Shown piece after piece: positions 54,951-64,000 of a stretch of 64,000 bases of DNA. Below the pieces are notes generated by a model. The model searched no databases. It was not told where the DNA came from and worked only from the letters and a program-made list of their open reading frames with translations. Origin of the DNA: Rhizobacter sp. (GTDB taxonomy: Bacteria; Pseudomonadota; Gammaproteobacteria; Burkholderiales; Burkholderiaceae_C); contig JAHBZQ010000001.1 of assembly GCA_019635355.1 (NCBI GenBank), positions 1,550,001 to 1,614,000 on the forward strand. Reading direction: 5' to 3'. Every line of letters starts with the position of its first letter. The stretch's first letter is position 1. The translations under genes and the position numbers were made by a program.

Positions 54951-57683
54951 TCAACCCAGCTCGTTGAGCATGGCCTGCGCGCGGTTCTTCGTCGCGCCGC
55001 TGGACTTGGCCACCACTTCCTGCAGCAGGTCGCGTGCGCCTTCCATGTCGCCGATCTGGCGGAACTCCTCGGCCAGCTCGAGCTTGCGAGCGATCGGGTC
55101 GGCGCCATCGTCGGCGGGTTCGCCGAGGTCGATGGTGCCGAAATCGTCGCCCGCCGGCTGCGTGGCCTTGGGCTGGGCGACGGTGCTGTCGTCACCCAGG
55201 TCGAGCGAGATGTTGCCGAGATCGAAGTCCATCGATTGCGAAGCCGGAGCAGCCGGAGGTGGCGCCGGCACCGGCGGCAGGTTGAAGCTCATGGCGTCGA
55301 AGGCCGGCGCGGCCACTGGCGGTGGCGGGGGAGGCACCTGCACAGGCTGCGTGCGTTCATCGAGGCGCGCGGCCGGCGCGGGAGCTGCCTCGGCGGCGCC
55401 ACCCAGGTCGAGGTCGAGATCGAGGTCGAGCCCGCCACCACCCGTGGTGTCGAACCCGCTGCCCGAATTGCCGCTGGCACCGAACTCCGACGGCGATGGC
55501 AGCACCGACTGCGGCATCGTGCTCGCACCCAGCAGCTCGGCCGACGGACGGCCTTCACCTTCCACCGCGGCGGGTTTGCCACCCGGCTGGTAGAGCGGAT
55601 TCTCGGGGTCGATCTGCAGGCCGATTTCCTGGGCCTTTGCCCAGTCTTCACCTTGGCCGCCGGTCAAACCGTAGAGCTGCGTGGCCAGGAGCTCGAAGCC
55701 CTTGGTGTCGCGGCGCTTGGCATAGACCTCCAGCAGCTTGGTGCGGATGGCCAGACGCTCGGGGCTCGCGCGCATCGCCTCCTTCAGGATTTCCTCGGCT
55801 TGCAGGTCGCGGCCATAGGCGAGGTAGACGTCGGCTTCGGCGACCGGGTCCACGTCACCGATGGCGTCGAGCTGGCTCAGCGAGTAGCTCATCGACGACG
55901 ATGCACCGCCCGCATCGCGGGTGTCGATGCGCTGGCCGCCGCTGGCACCGAAGAACGAATCAGGCTGCAGACGGCTCTCGAGGAACGAGGTCTCGCCGCT
56001 GTCCTTCTTCGCGCGCTTGGTGAAGCGGTAGATGCCAAAGCCTGCCAGCAGCGCGATCAGCGCCGCACCGGCGGCCAGCACCAGCGGGTTGTCTTCGAGC
56101 AGCGAGGCGAACAGCCCCTGAGGCTCGGCAGCCGGGGCCGCCACTGGGGGGCGCGGCGCGGGGCGAGACGCAGCCACCATCGGCGCGCTGGCTGCCGCCA
56201 CGCTGGCGGCGGACGCCGCGGCCATCACAGCCGGTGCGGACGCCGCAACTTCCGGCGCAGAGGCTGGCGCAGCGACCACCGCGGGAGCAGGAGCCGGCGC
56301 GGGCGGCGGCGGTGCGACCGGAGGAGGAGGCGGCGGCGGCGGCGGCGGAGGAGGAGGCGGCGGCGGGGGAGGCGGTGGTGGTGGCGGGGGAGGAGGCGGC
56401 GGCGCAACCGGCTTGGCAGGCGCAACCGGAGGGGTTGGCAGGGCCACCGGCGGCTTCACCGCTGGTGCTTGCGCCGTGACAGCCGGCGCAGGGGCCTTGC
56501 CGCCCGCTGCAGCCGAAGCGCTCGACAGCTTCTTCAGTTCCTCGACGTTCTTCGACAGCTCGGCCACGCGGGCGTTGGCATCCTTCTTCTCGCGCTCCTT
56601 CGAGAGGCGATCTTCCGGGCCCGACGCCTTGCCCGCCGTGCCCTTGCTCAGCGTGAGCTTGTCCGGCGTGGGCGCGGCCGATGCCTTGCGGTCTTCAACC
56701 GACGACTGCACCTTGCCGCCCGCTTGACGCGACGGTGCGTCGGCCGGCGCGGCAGGCGCCGCCGAGGCCAGGCGCTGGCGGTAGGTGCCGAAATCGGCGC
56801 TCTGCGCCTGGATCATCTGGCGAGCTTCAGCCGGCGTGATGGCCTTGGCACTGTCGGCCGACGGCACGCTCAGCACCACGCCCGACTTCAGGCGGTTCAT
56901 GTTGCTGTTGACGAACGCGTCGGGGTTGGCCTGGTACAGCGAAGCCAGCATCTGGTCGAGCGAGACGCCGGGCCGTTGGGTGCGCCCGGCAATGCGCGAC
57001 AGTGTGTCGCCCGGCTTCACCTTGTATTCGTCCGCCCCCATGGCGTCACCCGCCGGAGCCACGGATGGGGCGCGCGTGACAGCGGGTTTGCGGGGCTCAG
57101 CGGGCTCGGACGACGGAGCCGGCGCCGTGGCACGCGGCGTCGGTGAGGTGCGGCGCACCGGCTCGGACGACGGCGCAGGCGCAGCAGCAGGCGCCGCCGG
57201 AGCCGGCGTGATGATGGGGGCCGTCGTCGGAGCGGCCGGGGGCACCGGCGCTGCGGCAACGCGGGTCGACGGCGGGTCCAGCAGCAGCGTGTATTCGCGC
57301 ACCAGGCGGCCGGTGGACCAGGTGATCTCGAGGATCACGTCCACGAAGGGCTCTTGCACGGCCCGGTCGCTCGACAGCTTGAGCATCGAGCGCCCATCGG
57401 GACGCCGCTCGAGCACGACTTGCGTACCCGGCAACACCGAGTTGTAGTCGACGCCTGCAGCGCGGTACGACTCGGGCGGCGCCACACGAACGTTGAAGTT
57501 CGACGCTTCCTCGGGCGTGAGGCTCGTCACCTCGATCTCGGCCTTCAGGGTTTCGCCCAACGCCGACTGCACGTTCAGGCGCCCCAGGCCGAGCGCTTGC
57601 GCGTTCGAGGCAATGAGGCACATCGCGGCGAAGGCCGCTCCGGTCAGAGCGAATCGCCCTGTGTACAGCGAGTTTCTTTTCAA
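54951..57683 (-). CDS. fimV: FimV/HubP-family polar motility protein
   Basis: This 910-residue inner membrane protein has a signal-like N-terminal helix, the FimV N-terminal domain (LGLGRLNVQSALGETLKAEI), a LysM motif (KVKPGDTLSRIAGRTQ, about 220-265), a coiled segment (about 360-395), a low-complexity region with 28 consecutive prolines, one membrane helix (about 530-547; LVLAAGAALIALLAGFGIYRF), acidic cytoplasmic repeats and the C-terminal FimV TPR-like end. Such proteins organise the cell pole and type IV pilus assembly. The start is a TTG at 57683 with GGGAGA upstream. Confidence 0.93.
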   Translation of the reverse strand: MKRNSLYTGRFALTGAAFAAMCLIASNAQALGLGRLNVQSALGETLKAEIEVTSLTPEEASNFNVRVAPPESYRAAGVDYNSVLPGTQVVLERRPDGRSMLKLSSDRAVQEPFVDVILEITWSTGRLVREYTLLLDPPSTRVAAAPVPPAAPTTAPIITPAPAAPAAAPAPSSEPVRRTSPTPRATAPAPSSEPAEPRKPAVTRAPSVAPAGDAMGADEYKVKPGDTLSRIAGRTQRPGVSLDQMLASLYQANPDAFVNSNMNRLKSGVVLSVPSADSAKAITPAEARQMIQAQSADFGTYRQRLASAAPAAPADAPSRQAGGKVQSSVEDRKASAAPTPDKLTLSKGTAGKASGPEDRLSKEREKKDANARVAELSKNVEELKKLSSASAAAGGKAPAPAVTAQAPAVKPPVALPTPPVAPAKPVAPPPPPPPPPPPPPPPPPPPPPPPPPPPPVAPPPPAPAPAPAVVAAPASAPEVAASAPAVMAAASAASVAAASAPMVAASRPAPRPPVAAPAAEPQGLFASLLEDNPLVLAAGAALIALLAGFGIYRFTKRAKKDSGETSFLESRLQPDSFFGASGGQRIDTRDAGGASSSMSYSLSQLDAIGDVDPVAEADVYLAYGRDLQAEEILKEAMRASPERLAIRTKLLEVYAKRRDTKGFELLATQLYGLTGGQGEDWAKAQEIGLQIDPENPLYQPGGKPAAVEGEGRPSAELLGASTMPQSVLPSPSEFGASGNSGSGFDTTGGGGLDLDLDLDLGGAAEAAPAPAARLDERTQPVQVPPPPPPVAAPAFDAMSFNLPPVPAPPPAAPASQSMDFDLGNISLDLGDDSTVAQPKATQPAGDDFGTIDLGEPADDGADPIARKLELAEEFRQIGDMEGARDLLQEVVAKSSGATKNRAQAMLNELG
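56319..56402 (-). repeat. 28-residue polyproline tract inside fimV
   Basis: The 84 bases encode only proline, using all four codons in a mixed order, so the stretch is not a simple tandem repeat. A second short proline run follows. Translation would need EF-P to avoid stalling. Confidence 0.9.
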
Positions 57684-57780
57684 GGCGTCTCCCAGTAGGA
57701 AGGGGGTGGAACCGAGCGAGCCCCACTGCTTTCGGAGTTGTTGTTGACGCGAGCCACGGGCTTTGAGGGCGCTTTCAACC

Positions 57781-57809
57781 GATAAAGGTAGAAATCACAA
57801 TAACATCAA
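57781..57809 (-). promoter_or_regulatory. Candidate sigma-70 promoter of fimV
   Basis: On the minus strand TTGATG and TTTATC are separated by 17 bases in an AT-rich island between asd and fimV. Transcription would begin about 90 bases before the fimV start. The 245-base gap shows no gene. Confidence 0.4.
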
Positions 57810-57928
57810 CGAGATACAAAGACAAGCTCATGCTTTGCCTGACATTCGTCGGCAAAGCCGATCAAAGGGTTCAGGAGCAGGCCCTTGTGGCGGTTCCGCA
57901 ACGCGGGACGAGGGCCTGCATCCATCTG

Positions 57929-59062
57929 TCACGCGTCGAGCAGGATGCGCAGCATGCGGCGCAGCGGCTCGGCCGCGCCCCACAGGAGCTGGTCGCCGAT
58001 GGTGAAGGCGCCGAGGTACTCCGGCCCCATCGCCAGCTTGCGCACCCGGCCGACCGGGATGGTCATCGTCCCGGTCACCGCCACCGGCGTGAGGTCACGC
58101 AGGGTGTCTTCCTTGGTGTTCGGCACGAACTTCACCCAGGCGTTGTCGTTGCGAATCATCGCTTCGACGTCAGCCAACGGCACGTCCTTCTTGAGCTTGA
58201 AGGTCAGCGCCTGGCTGTGGCAGCGCATCGCGCCCACGCGCACGCAGAAACCGTCGACCGGCACGGCGGGCGTGCCGAAGCCGTCGCCCATGCCCATGAT
58301 CTTGTTGGTCTCGGCCATGCCCTTCCACTCTTCCTTGGACATGCCATTGCCCAGGTCCTTGTCGATCCAGGGGATCAGGCTACCGCCCAGCGGCACGCCG
58401 AAGTTGGCCGTCTCCGCCTCGGTGAGGCTGCGCTGCTTGGCGATGACCTTGCGGTCGATCTCGAGGATGGCGCTCTTCGGATCGTCGAGCAAGGCCTTCA
58501 CTTCGGCGTTGAGCGTGCCGTATTGCGTGAGCAGCTCGCGCATGTGTTGCGCACCGCCACCCGACGCCGCTTGATAGGTCTGCGTGCTCATCCACTCGAC
58601 GAGGCCGGCCTTGTACAGCGCGCCCACGCCCATCAGCATGCAGCTCACGGTGCAGTTGCCGCCGATCCAGTTCTTGCCGCCCTTGGCGAGCGCGTTCTTG
58701 ATCACCGGCATGTTGACCGGGTCGAGGATGATGACCGCGTCATCCTTCATGCGCAGCGTCGACGCCGCATCGATCCAGTGGCCGTTCCAGCCGGCCGCAC
58801 GCAGCTTCGGGTAGACCTCGGTGGTGTAGTCACCGCCCTGGGCGGTGATGATGATCTCGCAGCGCTTGAGCGCGTCGATGTTGAAGCCGTCTTGCAGCGT
58901 GGTCTCGTTCTTCGCTTGTGCGGGCGCCTTGCCGCCGACGTTGCTGGTGCTGAAGAACACCGGCTCGATCAGTGCAAAGTCGTTCTCTGCCTGCATGCGG
59001 TCCATCAGGACCGAACCCACCATGCCTCGCCAGCCCACCAGGCCGACCAATCTCGTAGCCAT
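57929..59062 (-). CDS. asd: Aspartate-semialdehyde dehydrogenase
   Basis: This 377-residue enzyme reduces aspartyl phosphate in the lysine, threonine and methionine pathway. The NADP motif is VGWRGMVGS, the catalytic Cys is in GGNCTVSCM, and the conserved His is in VRVGAMRCHSQA. It lies downstream of leuB in the usual block and 246 bases before fimV. Confidence 0.97.
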   Translation of the reverse strand: MATRLVGLVGWRGMVGSVLMDRMQAENDFALIEPVFFSTSNVGGKAPAQAKNETTLQDGFNIDALKRCEIIITAQGGDYTTEVYPKLRAAGWNGHWIDAASTLRMKDDAVIILDPVNMPVIKNALAKGGKNWIGGNCTVSCMLMGVGALYKAGLVEWMSTQTYQAASGGGAQHMRELLTQYGTLNAEVKALLDDPKSAILEIDRKVIAKQRSLTEAETANFGVPLGGSLIPWIDKDLGNGMSKEEWKGMAETNKIMGMGDGFGTPAVPVDGFCVRVGAMRCHSQALTFKLKKDVPLADVEAMIRNDNAWVKFVPNTKEDTLRDLTPVAVTGTMTIPVGRVRKLAMGPEYLGAFTIGDQLLWGAAEPLRRMLRILLDA

Positions 59063-59107
59063 CTTGATTCCTATCGTCTGTGAAAGTGTTGATCTGAAAG
59101 TGAAGGG

Positions 59108-60187
59108 TCAGCCTTGCGCTTTCAGCTGGGCGACCACAGCGTCGCCCATCTCCTTTGTGCCGACCTTCGTGGTCCCGGCGCTGTAAATATCGGCGGTGCG
59201 CAGGCCTTTCGCCAGCACCGCCTTGACGGCAGCCTCGATGCGCTGGGCCGCCTTCTCCTGGTTCAGGCTGAAGCGCAGCATCATCGCGGCCGACAAGATC
59301 GTGGCGAGCGGGTTGGCGATGCCCTTCCCCGCAATGTCAGGCGCGGAGCCGTGGCTCGGCTCGTAGAGGCCCTGGTTCTTCGCGTTGAGCGAGGCCGACG
59401 GCAGCATGCCGATCGAACCCGTCAGCATCGCGGCCTCGTCACTCAGGATGTCGCCGAACATGTTGCCGGTGACGATCACGTCGAGCCGCTTCGGCTGCTT
59501 CACGAGCTGCATCGCCGCGTTGTCGACGTACATGTGCTCCAGCTCCACGTCGGGGTACTGGGCGTGCACCTCGGTCACCACGTCGCGCCAGAACTGGAAG
59601 GTCTCCAGCACGTTGGCCTTGTCGACGCTCAGCACCTTCTTGTTGCGCTTGCGTGCGGCCTGGAAAGCGACGTGCGCGATGCGCTCGATCTCCGGGCGCG
59701 AGTAGCGCATGGTGTCGAAGGCTTCGTCGGCACCCTTGAACGCGCCATCGGGCGATTGGCGACGGCCGCGCGGCTGTCCGAAATAGATGTCGCCGGTCAG
59801 TTCGCGGATGATGAGGATGTCGAGGCCCGCGACGATCTCGGGCTTGAGCGACGACGCGTGCGTCAGCTCTTCGTAGCAGATCGCCGGGCGGAAGTTGGCG
59901 AAGAGCTCGAGGTTCTTGCGCAGGCCCAGGATGGCCTGCTCGGGGCGCAGCGGGCGGTCGAGCTTGTCGTACTTCCAGTCGCCCACGGCACCGAACAACA
60001 CCGCGTCGGCTTCCTTGGCGAGCTTCAGCGTGTGCTCGGGCAGCGGGTGGCCGTGCGCCTCGTAGGCGGCACCGCCGACCTTGGCCTCTTCCATCTCGAA
60101 CTTCAGGTCGAGGCAGGCGAGCGCCTTCAGGGCCTCGGCCACGATTTCGGTACCGATGCCGTCGCCGGGCAGGATCGCGATCTTCAT
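59108..60187 (-). CDS. leuB: 3-isopropylmalate dehydrogenase
   Basis: This 359-residue enzyme makes the leucine precursor 2-oxoisocaproate. The metal and substrate signature is NMFGDILSDEAAMLTGSIG, and the start KIAILPGDGIG is typical. The ATG at 60187 lies 13 bases after the leuD stop. Confidence 0.97.
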   Translation of the reverse strand: MKIAILPGDGIGTEIVAEALKALACLDLKFEMEEAKVGGAAYEAHGHPLPEHTLKLAKEADAVLFGAVGDWKYDKLDRPLRPEQAILGLRKNLELFANFRPAICYEELTHASSLKPEIVAGLDILIIRELTGDIYFGQPRGRRQSPDGAFKGADEAFDTMRYSRPEIERIAHVAFQAARKRNKKVLSVDKANVLETFQFWRDVVTEVHAQYPDVELEHMYVDNAAMQLVKQPKRLDVIVTGNMFGDILSDEAAMLTGSIGMLPSASLNAKNQGLYEPSHGSAPDIAGKGIANPLATILSAAMMLRFSLNQEKAAQRIEAAVKAVLAKGLRTADIYSAGTTKVGTKEMGDAVVAQLKAQG

Positions 60188-60200
60188 GGTGTCGTCGTGT

Positions 60201-60845
60201 TCAGATGGTCTTGGCGAGCCAAGGCTTGGTCAGCAGGCGCTCGGCCTCGTAGGCCTTGATCTTGTCGGCATGGCGCAGCGTGAGGCCGATGTCGTCGAAG
60301 CCGTTGATGAGGCAGTACTTGCGGAACGACGCGATCTCGAACGGGATTTCAGCCCCATCGGGCTTGGCCACGACCTGGCGCTCCAGGTCGATCGTCAGCT
60401 GGTAGCCGACGAAGGCGTTCACCTCGTCGAAGAGCTGGTTGATCGCCGACTCGGGCAAGACGATCGGCAGCAGGCCATTCTTGAAGCTGTTGTTGAAGAA
60501 GATGTCGGCGTAGCTCGGCGCGAGGATGGCGCGGAAGCCGTACTGGTCGAGCGCCCACGGCGCGTGCTCGCGCGACGAGCCACAACCGAAGTTCTGGCGC
60601 GTCAACAGGATCGAGGCGCCCTTGTAGCGCGGCTGGTTGAGCACGAAGTCGGGGTTGGGCTTGCGCGTGGACGGGTCTTGTCCCGGCTCGCCGTGGTCGA
60701 GGTAACGCCATTCGTCAAACAGGTTCGGGCCGAAGCCCGACTTCTTGATCGACTTCAGGAACTGCTTCGGAATGATCGCGTCGGTGTCGACGTTTTCGCG
60801 GTCGAGCGGCGCGACCAGACCCTTGTGGAGCTTGAAGGCTTGCAT
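60201..60845 (-). CDS. leuD: 3-isopropylmalate dehydratase small subunit
   Basis: This 214-residue subunit pairs with LeuC. The signature NFGCGSSREHAPWAL and the start NVDTDAIIPKQFL are clear. The ATG at 60845 follows leuC by ten bases. Confidence 0.97.
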   Translation of the reverse strand: MQAFKLHKGLVAPLDRENVDTDAIIPKQFLKSIKKSGFGPNLFDEWRYLDHGEPGQDPSTRKPNPDFVLNQPRYKGASILLTRQNFGCGSSREHAPWALDQYGFRAILAPSYADIFFNNSFKNGLLPIVLPESAINQLFDEVNAFVGYQLTIDLERQVVAKPDGAEIPFEIASFRKYCLINGFDDIGLTLRHADKIKAYEAERLLTKPWLAKTI

Positions 60846-60855
60846 GTCTTCTTCC

Positions 60856-62265
60856 TCAGGCGATGCGACGCACGTCGACGAAGTGGCCTTCGATGGCGGC
60901 GGCTGCGGCCATCGCCGGGCTCACGAGGTGGGTGCGCCCCCCTGCCCCCTGGCGCCCTTCGAAGTTGCGGTTGGAGGTGGACGCACAACGCTCGCCCGGC
61001 TCCAGCCGGTCGGCGTTCATCGCCAGGCACATCGAGCATCCCGGCTCGCGCCATTCGAAACCAGCCGAGGTGAAGACCTTGTCCAAGCCTTCCTTCTCTG
61101 CCTGCTCCTTCACGAGCCCGGAGCCCGGCACCACCAGCGCCAGCTTCACGTTCGACGCAATGCGCTTGCCCAGGCGCTTCACCACGGCAGCCGCCTCGCG
61201 CATGTCTTCGATGCGCGAGTTGGTGCACGAGCCGATGAAGACCTTGTCGATGCGGATGTCACTGATGGGCTTGTTGGGCTCGAGCGCCATGTAGGTCAGC
61301 GCACGTTCCATCGCGCCGCGCTTGTTCGCATCCTTCTCGCGGTCCGGATCGGGCACGCGATCTTCGATGGACAGCACCATCTCGGGCGAGGTGCCCCAGG
61401 TGACCTGCGGGCGGATCTCGCTGGCGTCAAGCTCGACCACACGGTCGAACTGCGCATCGGCATCGGAATGCAGCGTGCGCCAGTAGGCGATGGCCTGCTC
61501 CAGCACCACGCCGGTCGGCGAGAACGGGCGGCCCTGCGCGTAGTTGATGGTCGTGTCGTCGACCGCGATCAGGCCGGCGCGTGCGCCCGCCTCGATCGCC
61601 ATGTTGCACACCGTCATGCGGCCCTCCATGCTCAGCGCACGGATCGCCGAGCCGGCGAACTCGATGGTGTAGCCGGTGCCACCGGCTGTGCCGATCTTGC
61701 CGATGATGGCGAGCACGATGTCCTTCGCGCCACAGCCCTTGGGCAAGGAACCATCGACCTTGATCAGCAGGTTCTTGGCCTTGCGCGCCAGCAGCGTCTG
61801 CGTGGCCAGCACATGCTCGACCTCGCTGGTGCCGATGCCATGCGCCAGTGCGCCGAAAGCGCCATGGGTGGAGGTGTGCGAGTCGCCGCAGACGACCGTC
61901 ATGCCGGGCAGCGTGGCGCCCTGCTCCGGGCCGATCACGTGCACGATGCCCTGGCGCTTGTCGTTCATCTTGAACTGCGTGATGCCGACGCGGTCGCAGT
62001 TCTTGTCGAGCGTGTCGACCTGCAGGCGAGAGATCGGGTCGGCGATGCCGTGCGAACGGTCGGTGGTCGGCACGTTGTGGTCGCTGACCGCCAGGTTGGC
62101 CGAGATGCGCCAGACCTTGCGGTTCGCCAGGTCCAGGCCCTCGAACGCCTGCGGGCTCGTCACTTCATGGACGAGGTGGCGGTCGATGTAGAGGACGGCG
62201 GTGCCGTCTTCCTCGGTGTGGACGACGTGTTCGTCCCAGATCTTGTCGTACAGCGTGCGTCCCAT
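60856..62265 (-). CDS. leuC: 3-isopropylmalate dehydratase large subunit
   Basis: This 469-residue aconitase-like protein carries the [4Fe-4S] cluster; the cluster Cys are in FIGSCTNSR and GCSMCLAMN. The active-site segment CGDSHTSTHGAFG is present. It is the first gene of leuCDB and starts 122 bases from the gltA stop, across a terminator. Confidence 0.97.
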   Translation of the reverse strand: MGRTLYDKIWDEHVVHTEEDGTAVLYIDRHLVHEVTSPQAFEGLDLANRKVWRISANLAVSDHNVPTTDRSHGIADPISRLQVDTLDKNCDRVGITQFKMNDKRQGIVHVIGPEQGATLPGMTVVCGDSHTSTHGAFGALAHGIGTSEVEHVLATQTLLARKAKNLLIKVDGSLPKGCGAKDIVLAIIGKIGTAGGTGYTIEFAGSAIRALSMEGRMTVCNMAIEAGARAGLIAVDDTTINYAQGRPFSPTGVVLEQAIAYWRTLHSDADAQFDRVVELDASEIRPQVTWGTSPEMVLSIEDRVPDPDREKDANKRGAMERALTYMALEPNKPISDIRIDKVFIGSCTNSRIEDMREAAAVVKRLGKRIASNVKLALVVPGSGLVKEQAEKEGLDKVFTSAGFEWREPGCSMCLAMNADRLEPGERCASTSNRNFEGRQGAGGRTHLVSPAMAAAAAIEGHFVDVRRIA

Positions 62266-62332
62266 GGCTACCTTGGTTGGCGTTCGGGCCGTTGTCGGGC
62301 GGAAAAGAGTGAGATTTTAGGCGTCCAGAAGC

Positions 62333-62359
62333 AAAAACCCCGGCTCTGAGGCCGGGGTT
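62333..62359 (-). terminator. Rho-independent terminator of gltA
   Basis: On the minus strand a stem AACCCCGGC/GCCGGGGTT with a short loop is followed by TTTTTG. It ends gltA transcription 29 bases after the stop. Confidence 0.9.
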
Positions 62360-62387
62360 CGCGTGCAAAGAAAGCGCTTTTCCGGCG

Positions 62388-63701
62388 TTAGGCGCGTTGT
62401 GCAATGGGTTTGACGTCGCGCGCGGTCGCACCGGCGAATAGCTGGCGCGGGCGACCGATCTTGTACTCGGGGTCCGAGATCATCTCGTTGAGCTGGGCGA
62501 TCCAGCCGACCGTGCGGGCGAGCGCGAAGATCGCGGTGAAGAGGCTCACCGGGATGCCAATCGCGCGCTGCACGATGCCCGAGTAGAAATCGACGTTCGG
62601 GTAGAGCTTGCGGGCGACGAAGTATTCGTCTTCCAGCGCGATCTTTTCGAGCGCCATGGCCAGCTTGAACAGCGGGTCATTCTGCAGGCCCAGAGCGCCC
62701 AGCACTTCGTGGCAGGTCTCGCGCATCAGCTTGGCGCGCGGGTCGTAGTTCTTGTAGACGCGGTGGCCGAAGCCCATCAGCTTGACGTTGGAGTTCTTGT
62801 CCTTCACCTGCTTGATGAACTCGCCGATCTTCTCGACGCCGCCCATCTTCTGGACGTCTTCCAGCATGTTGAGCGCCGCTTCGTTGGCGCCACCGTGGGC
62901 CGGGCCCCAGAGGCAGGCCACGCCGGCAGCGATGGCGGCGAACGGGTTGGTGCCCGACGAGCCGCACAGGCGCACGGTCGAGGTGGAGGCGTTCTGCTCG
63001 TGGTCGGCGTGCAGGATGAAGATGCGGTCCATCGCGCGCACCAGCACGTCGTTCGGCTCGTACTCTTCGCACGGGGTGGCGAACATCATGCGCATGAAGT
63101 TGCCGGCGTAGGAGAGGTCGTTGCGCGGGTAGATGTAGGGCTGGCCGATGCCGTACTTGTAGGCCATGGCCACGAGCGTCGGCATCTTGGCGATCAGGCG
63201 GATCGCCGCGATCTCGCGGTGCTGCGGGTTATTGATGTCGGTGCTGTCGTGATAGAAGGCCGACAGCGCGCCCACCAGGCCCGTCATCACGGCCATCGGG
63301 TGCGCGTCGCGGCGGAAGCCGCGCAGGAAAAACTGCATCTGCTCGTTGACCATCGTGTGGCGGGTGACCGTCTTCACGAAGTCGTCTTTCTGGCCGGCGT
63401 TGGGCAGCTCGCCCTTCAGCAGCAGGTAGCAGGTTTCGAGGTAGTCGCAGTTGGTGGCCAGCTGCTCGATGGGGTAGCCGCGGTACAGCAGTTCGCCCTT
63501 GTCGCCGTCGATGTAGGTGATGTTCGACTGGCAGGAAGCCGTCGACAGGAAGCCCGGGTCGTAGGTGAACTTGCCGGTCTGGGCGTAAAGCTTGCGGATG
63601 TCGATCACATCCGGGCCCACGGTGCCCTTGTAGACGGGCAGGTCCATGGCGGGGCTGCCGTCCGAGAACGACAGGGTGGCTTTCACGTCGGAGGGGGTCA
63701 T
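62388..63701 (-). CDS. gltA: Citrate synthase
   Basis: This 437-residue type II citrate synthase condenses acetyl-CoA and oxaloacetate. The catalytic residues are H in GPAHGGANE and HADHEQNAS, and the Asp near YPNVDFYSG. I chose the ATG at 63701 because AAGGA is seven bases upstream; an ATG at 63707 is too close to it. sdhE lies 37 bases upstream. Confidence 0.97.
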   Translation of the reverse strand: MTPSDVKATLSFSDGSPAMDLPVYKGTVGPDVIDIRKLYAQTGKFTYDPGFLSTASCQSNITYIDGDKGELLYRGYPIEQLATNCDYLETCYLLLKGELPNAGQKDDFVKTVTRHTMVNEQMQFFLRGFRRDAHPMAVMTGLVGALSAFYHDSTDINNPQHREIAAIRLIAKMPTLVAMAYKYGIGQPYIYPRNDLSYAGNFMRMMFATPCEEYEPNDVLVRAMDRIFILHADHEQNASTSTVRLCGSSGTNPFAAIAAGVACLWGPAHGGANEAALNMLEDVQKMGGVEKIGEFIKQVKDKNSNVKLMGFGHRVYKNYDPRAKLMRETCHEVLGALGLQNDPLFKLAMALEKIALEDEYFVARKLYPNVDFYSGIVQRAIGIPVSLFTAIFALARTVGWIAQLNEMISDPEYKIGRPRQLFAGATARDVKPIAQRA

Positions 63702-63738
63702 GGGCATTCCTTCTTGAGAGTCTTGGAAATCACACGGC

Positions 63739-64000
63739 TCAGTGGTGACCGGTGCGCATCAGCCTGAGCACTTCGAATACTTCATCTCGCTGCAACTCGC
63801 CTTCGGGCTCCTTGCGGGCCAGCAGCAGGTCCAGCAAGTCGTTGTCCGACAGGTCCATCAGCGCGAGCAAGCCTTGGGCCTGCCCTTCGGTGATGGCCGT
63901 TCCCTGGCGCTTGAAGAAGCGCTCGACGAAGAGGTCGTTCTCCAGCAAGCCGCGGCGGCAGCGCCAGCGCAGCTTGGAGAGGGCCCGTTCGTCGATCAGG
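63739..64000 (-). CDS. sdhE: Succinate dehydrogenase assembly factor SdhE, 5' end outside window
   Basis: Eighty-six residues are visible with the start beyond the right edge. The motif RWRCRRGLLENDL, containing the RGxxE signature, and MDLSDNDLLDLLLARKEP identify the FAD-assembly factor for SdhA. It is usually followed by gltA, as here, and preceded by sdhB. Confidence 0.93.
   Translation of the reverse strand, partial: LIDERALSKLRWRCRRGLLENDLFVERFFKRQGTAITEGQAQGLLALMDLSDNDLLDLLLARKEPEGELQRDEVFEVLRLMRTGHH

Noticed and set aside
56285..56410. Triplet-repeat microsatellite
   Set aside because: The GGC/GGA/GGT units are irregular in order, so it reads as a coding proline run rather than a tandem repeat.

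Overview
The window is GC-rich and densely coding. The right third carries the conserved block leuC-leuD-leuB-asd-fimV-truA-trpF-trpB-trpA-accD-folC-SPOR-cvpA-purF, next to sdhE-gltA. This order, together with NirS, extracellular PHB hydrolysis genes and Liv-type transporters, points to a betaproteobacterium of the order Burkholderiales, probably near the Rubrivivax/Leptothrix/Rhizobacter group. The genus is an inference. No insertion sequence, prophage or CRISPR array was found, so the window reads as normal chromosome.

Layout. 0-7.4 kb: the end of a chemoreceptor, a hybrid sensor kinase, an arylamine N-acetyltransferase, an MFS transporter, an orphan ParA and a Dnr/Nnr-like Crp/Fnr regulator. 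7.3-12.4 kb: a nitrite reductase group (nirS, a c-type cytochrome and a small secreted protein), divergent from a TonB-dependent receptor; the shared upstream region holds two FNR/DNR-type palindromes. 12.4-14.8 kb: a PAS hybrid kinase and an unknown protein. 16.3-31.4 kb (with its regulator from 14.8 kb): a set of genes that together look like an extracellular poly(3-hydroxybutyrate) scavenging system. It has a secreted PHB depolymerase behind a sigma-54 promoter, a sigma-54 activator in the same transcript, a six-gene Liv-type ABC importer operon that ends in a translationally coupled chemoreceptor, a PAS-LuxR regulator, a lipoprotein 3HB-oligomer hydrolase, an orphan binding protein, 3-hydroxybutyrate dehydrogenase and an acyl-CoA ligase. 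31.4-43.4 kb: a second large hybrid kinase, a P-type cation ATPase, a three-gene ABC export system, a short-chain dehydrogenase and a beta-CASP hydrolase, several of them preceded by FNR-like boxes. 43.5-44.4 kb: a small Cys-rich membrane protein and a MerR regulator behind a textbook MerR-type promoter.

44.4-64 kb is core metabolism on the minus strand: gltX with three downstream tRNA genes (Ala, Glu, Asp) and a terminator, purF, cvpA, a SPOR protein, folC, accD, trpA/B/F, truA, fimV (with 28 consecutive prolines), asd, leuB/D/C, gltA and the start-truncated sdhE at the edge.

How the parts fit. The regulator at 6.7 kb has the E-x-x-S-R recognition pattern of FNR-family proteins that read TTGAT half sites, and matching boxes lie before itself, nirS, the TonB receptor, the ABC exporter, the short-chain dehydrogenase and the beta-CASP gene. 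This suggests a low-oxygen or NO regulon spread over the window. The PHB genes suggest a complete route: sense, swim, depolymerise, cleave oligomers, import, oxidise and activate. The importer's substrate is inferred from context only. Between livG and livF lie two copies of a palindromic element with a conserved core and non-conserved but self-complementary arms, which I could not assign to a known repeat family.
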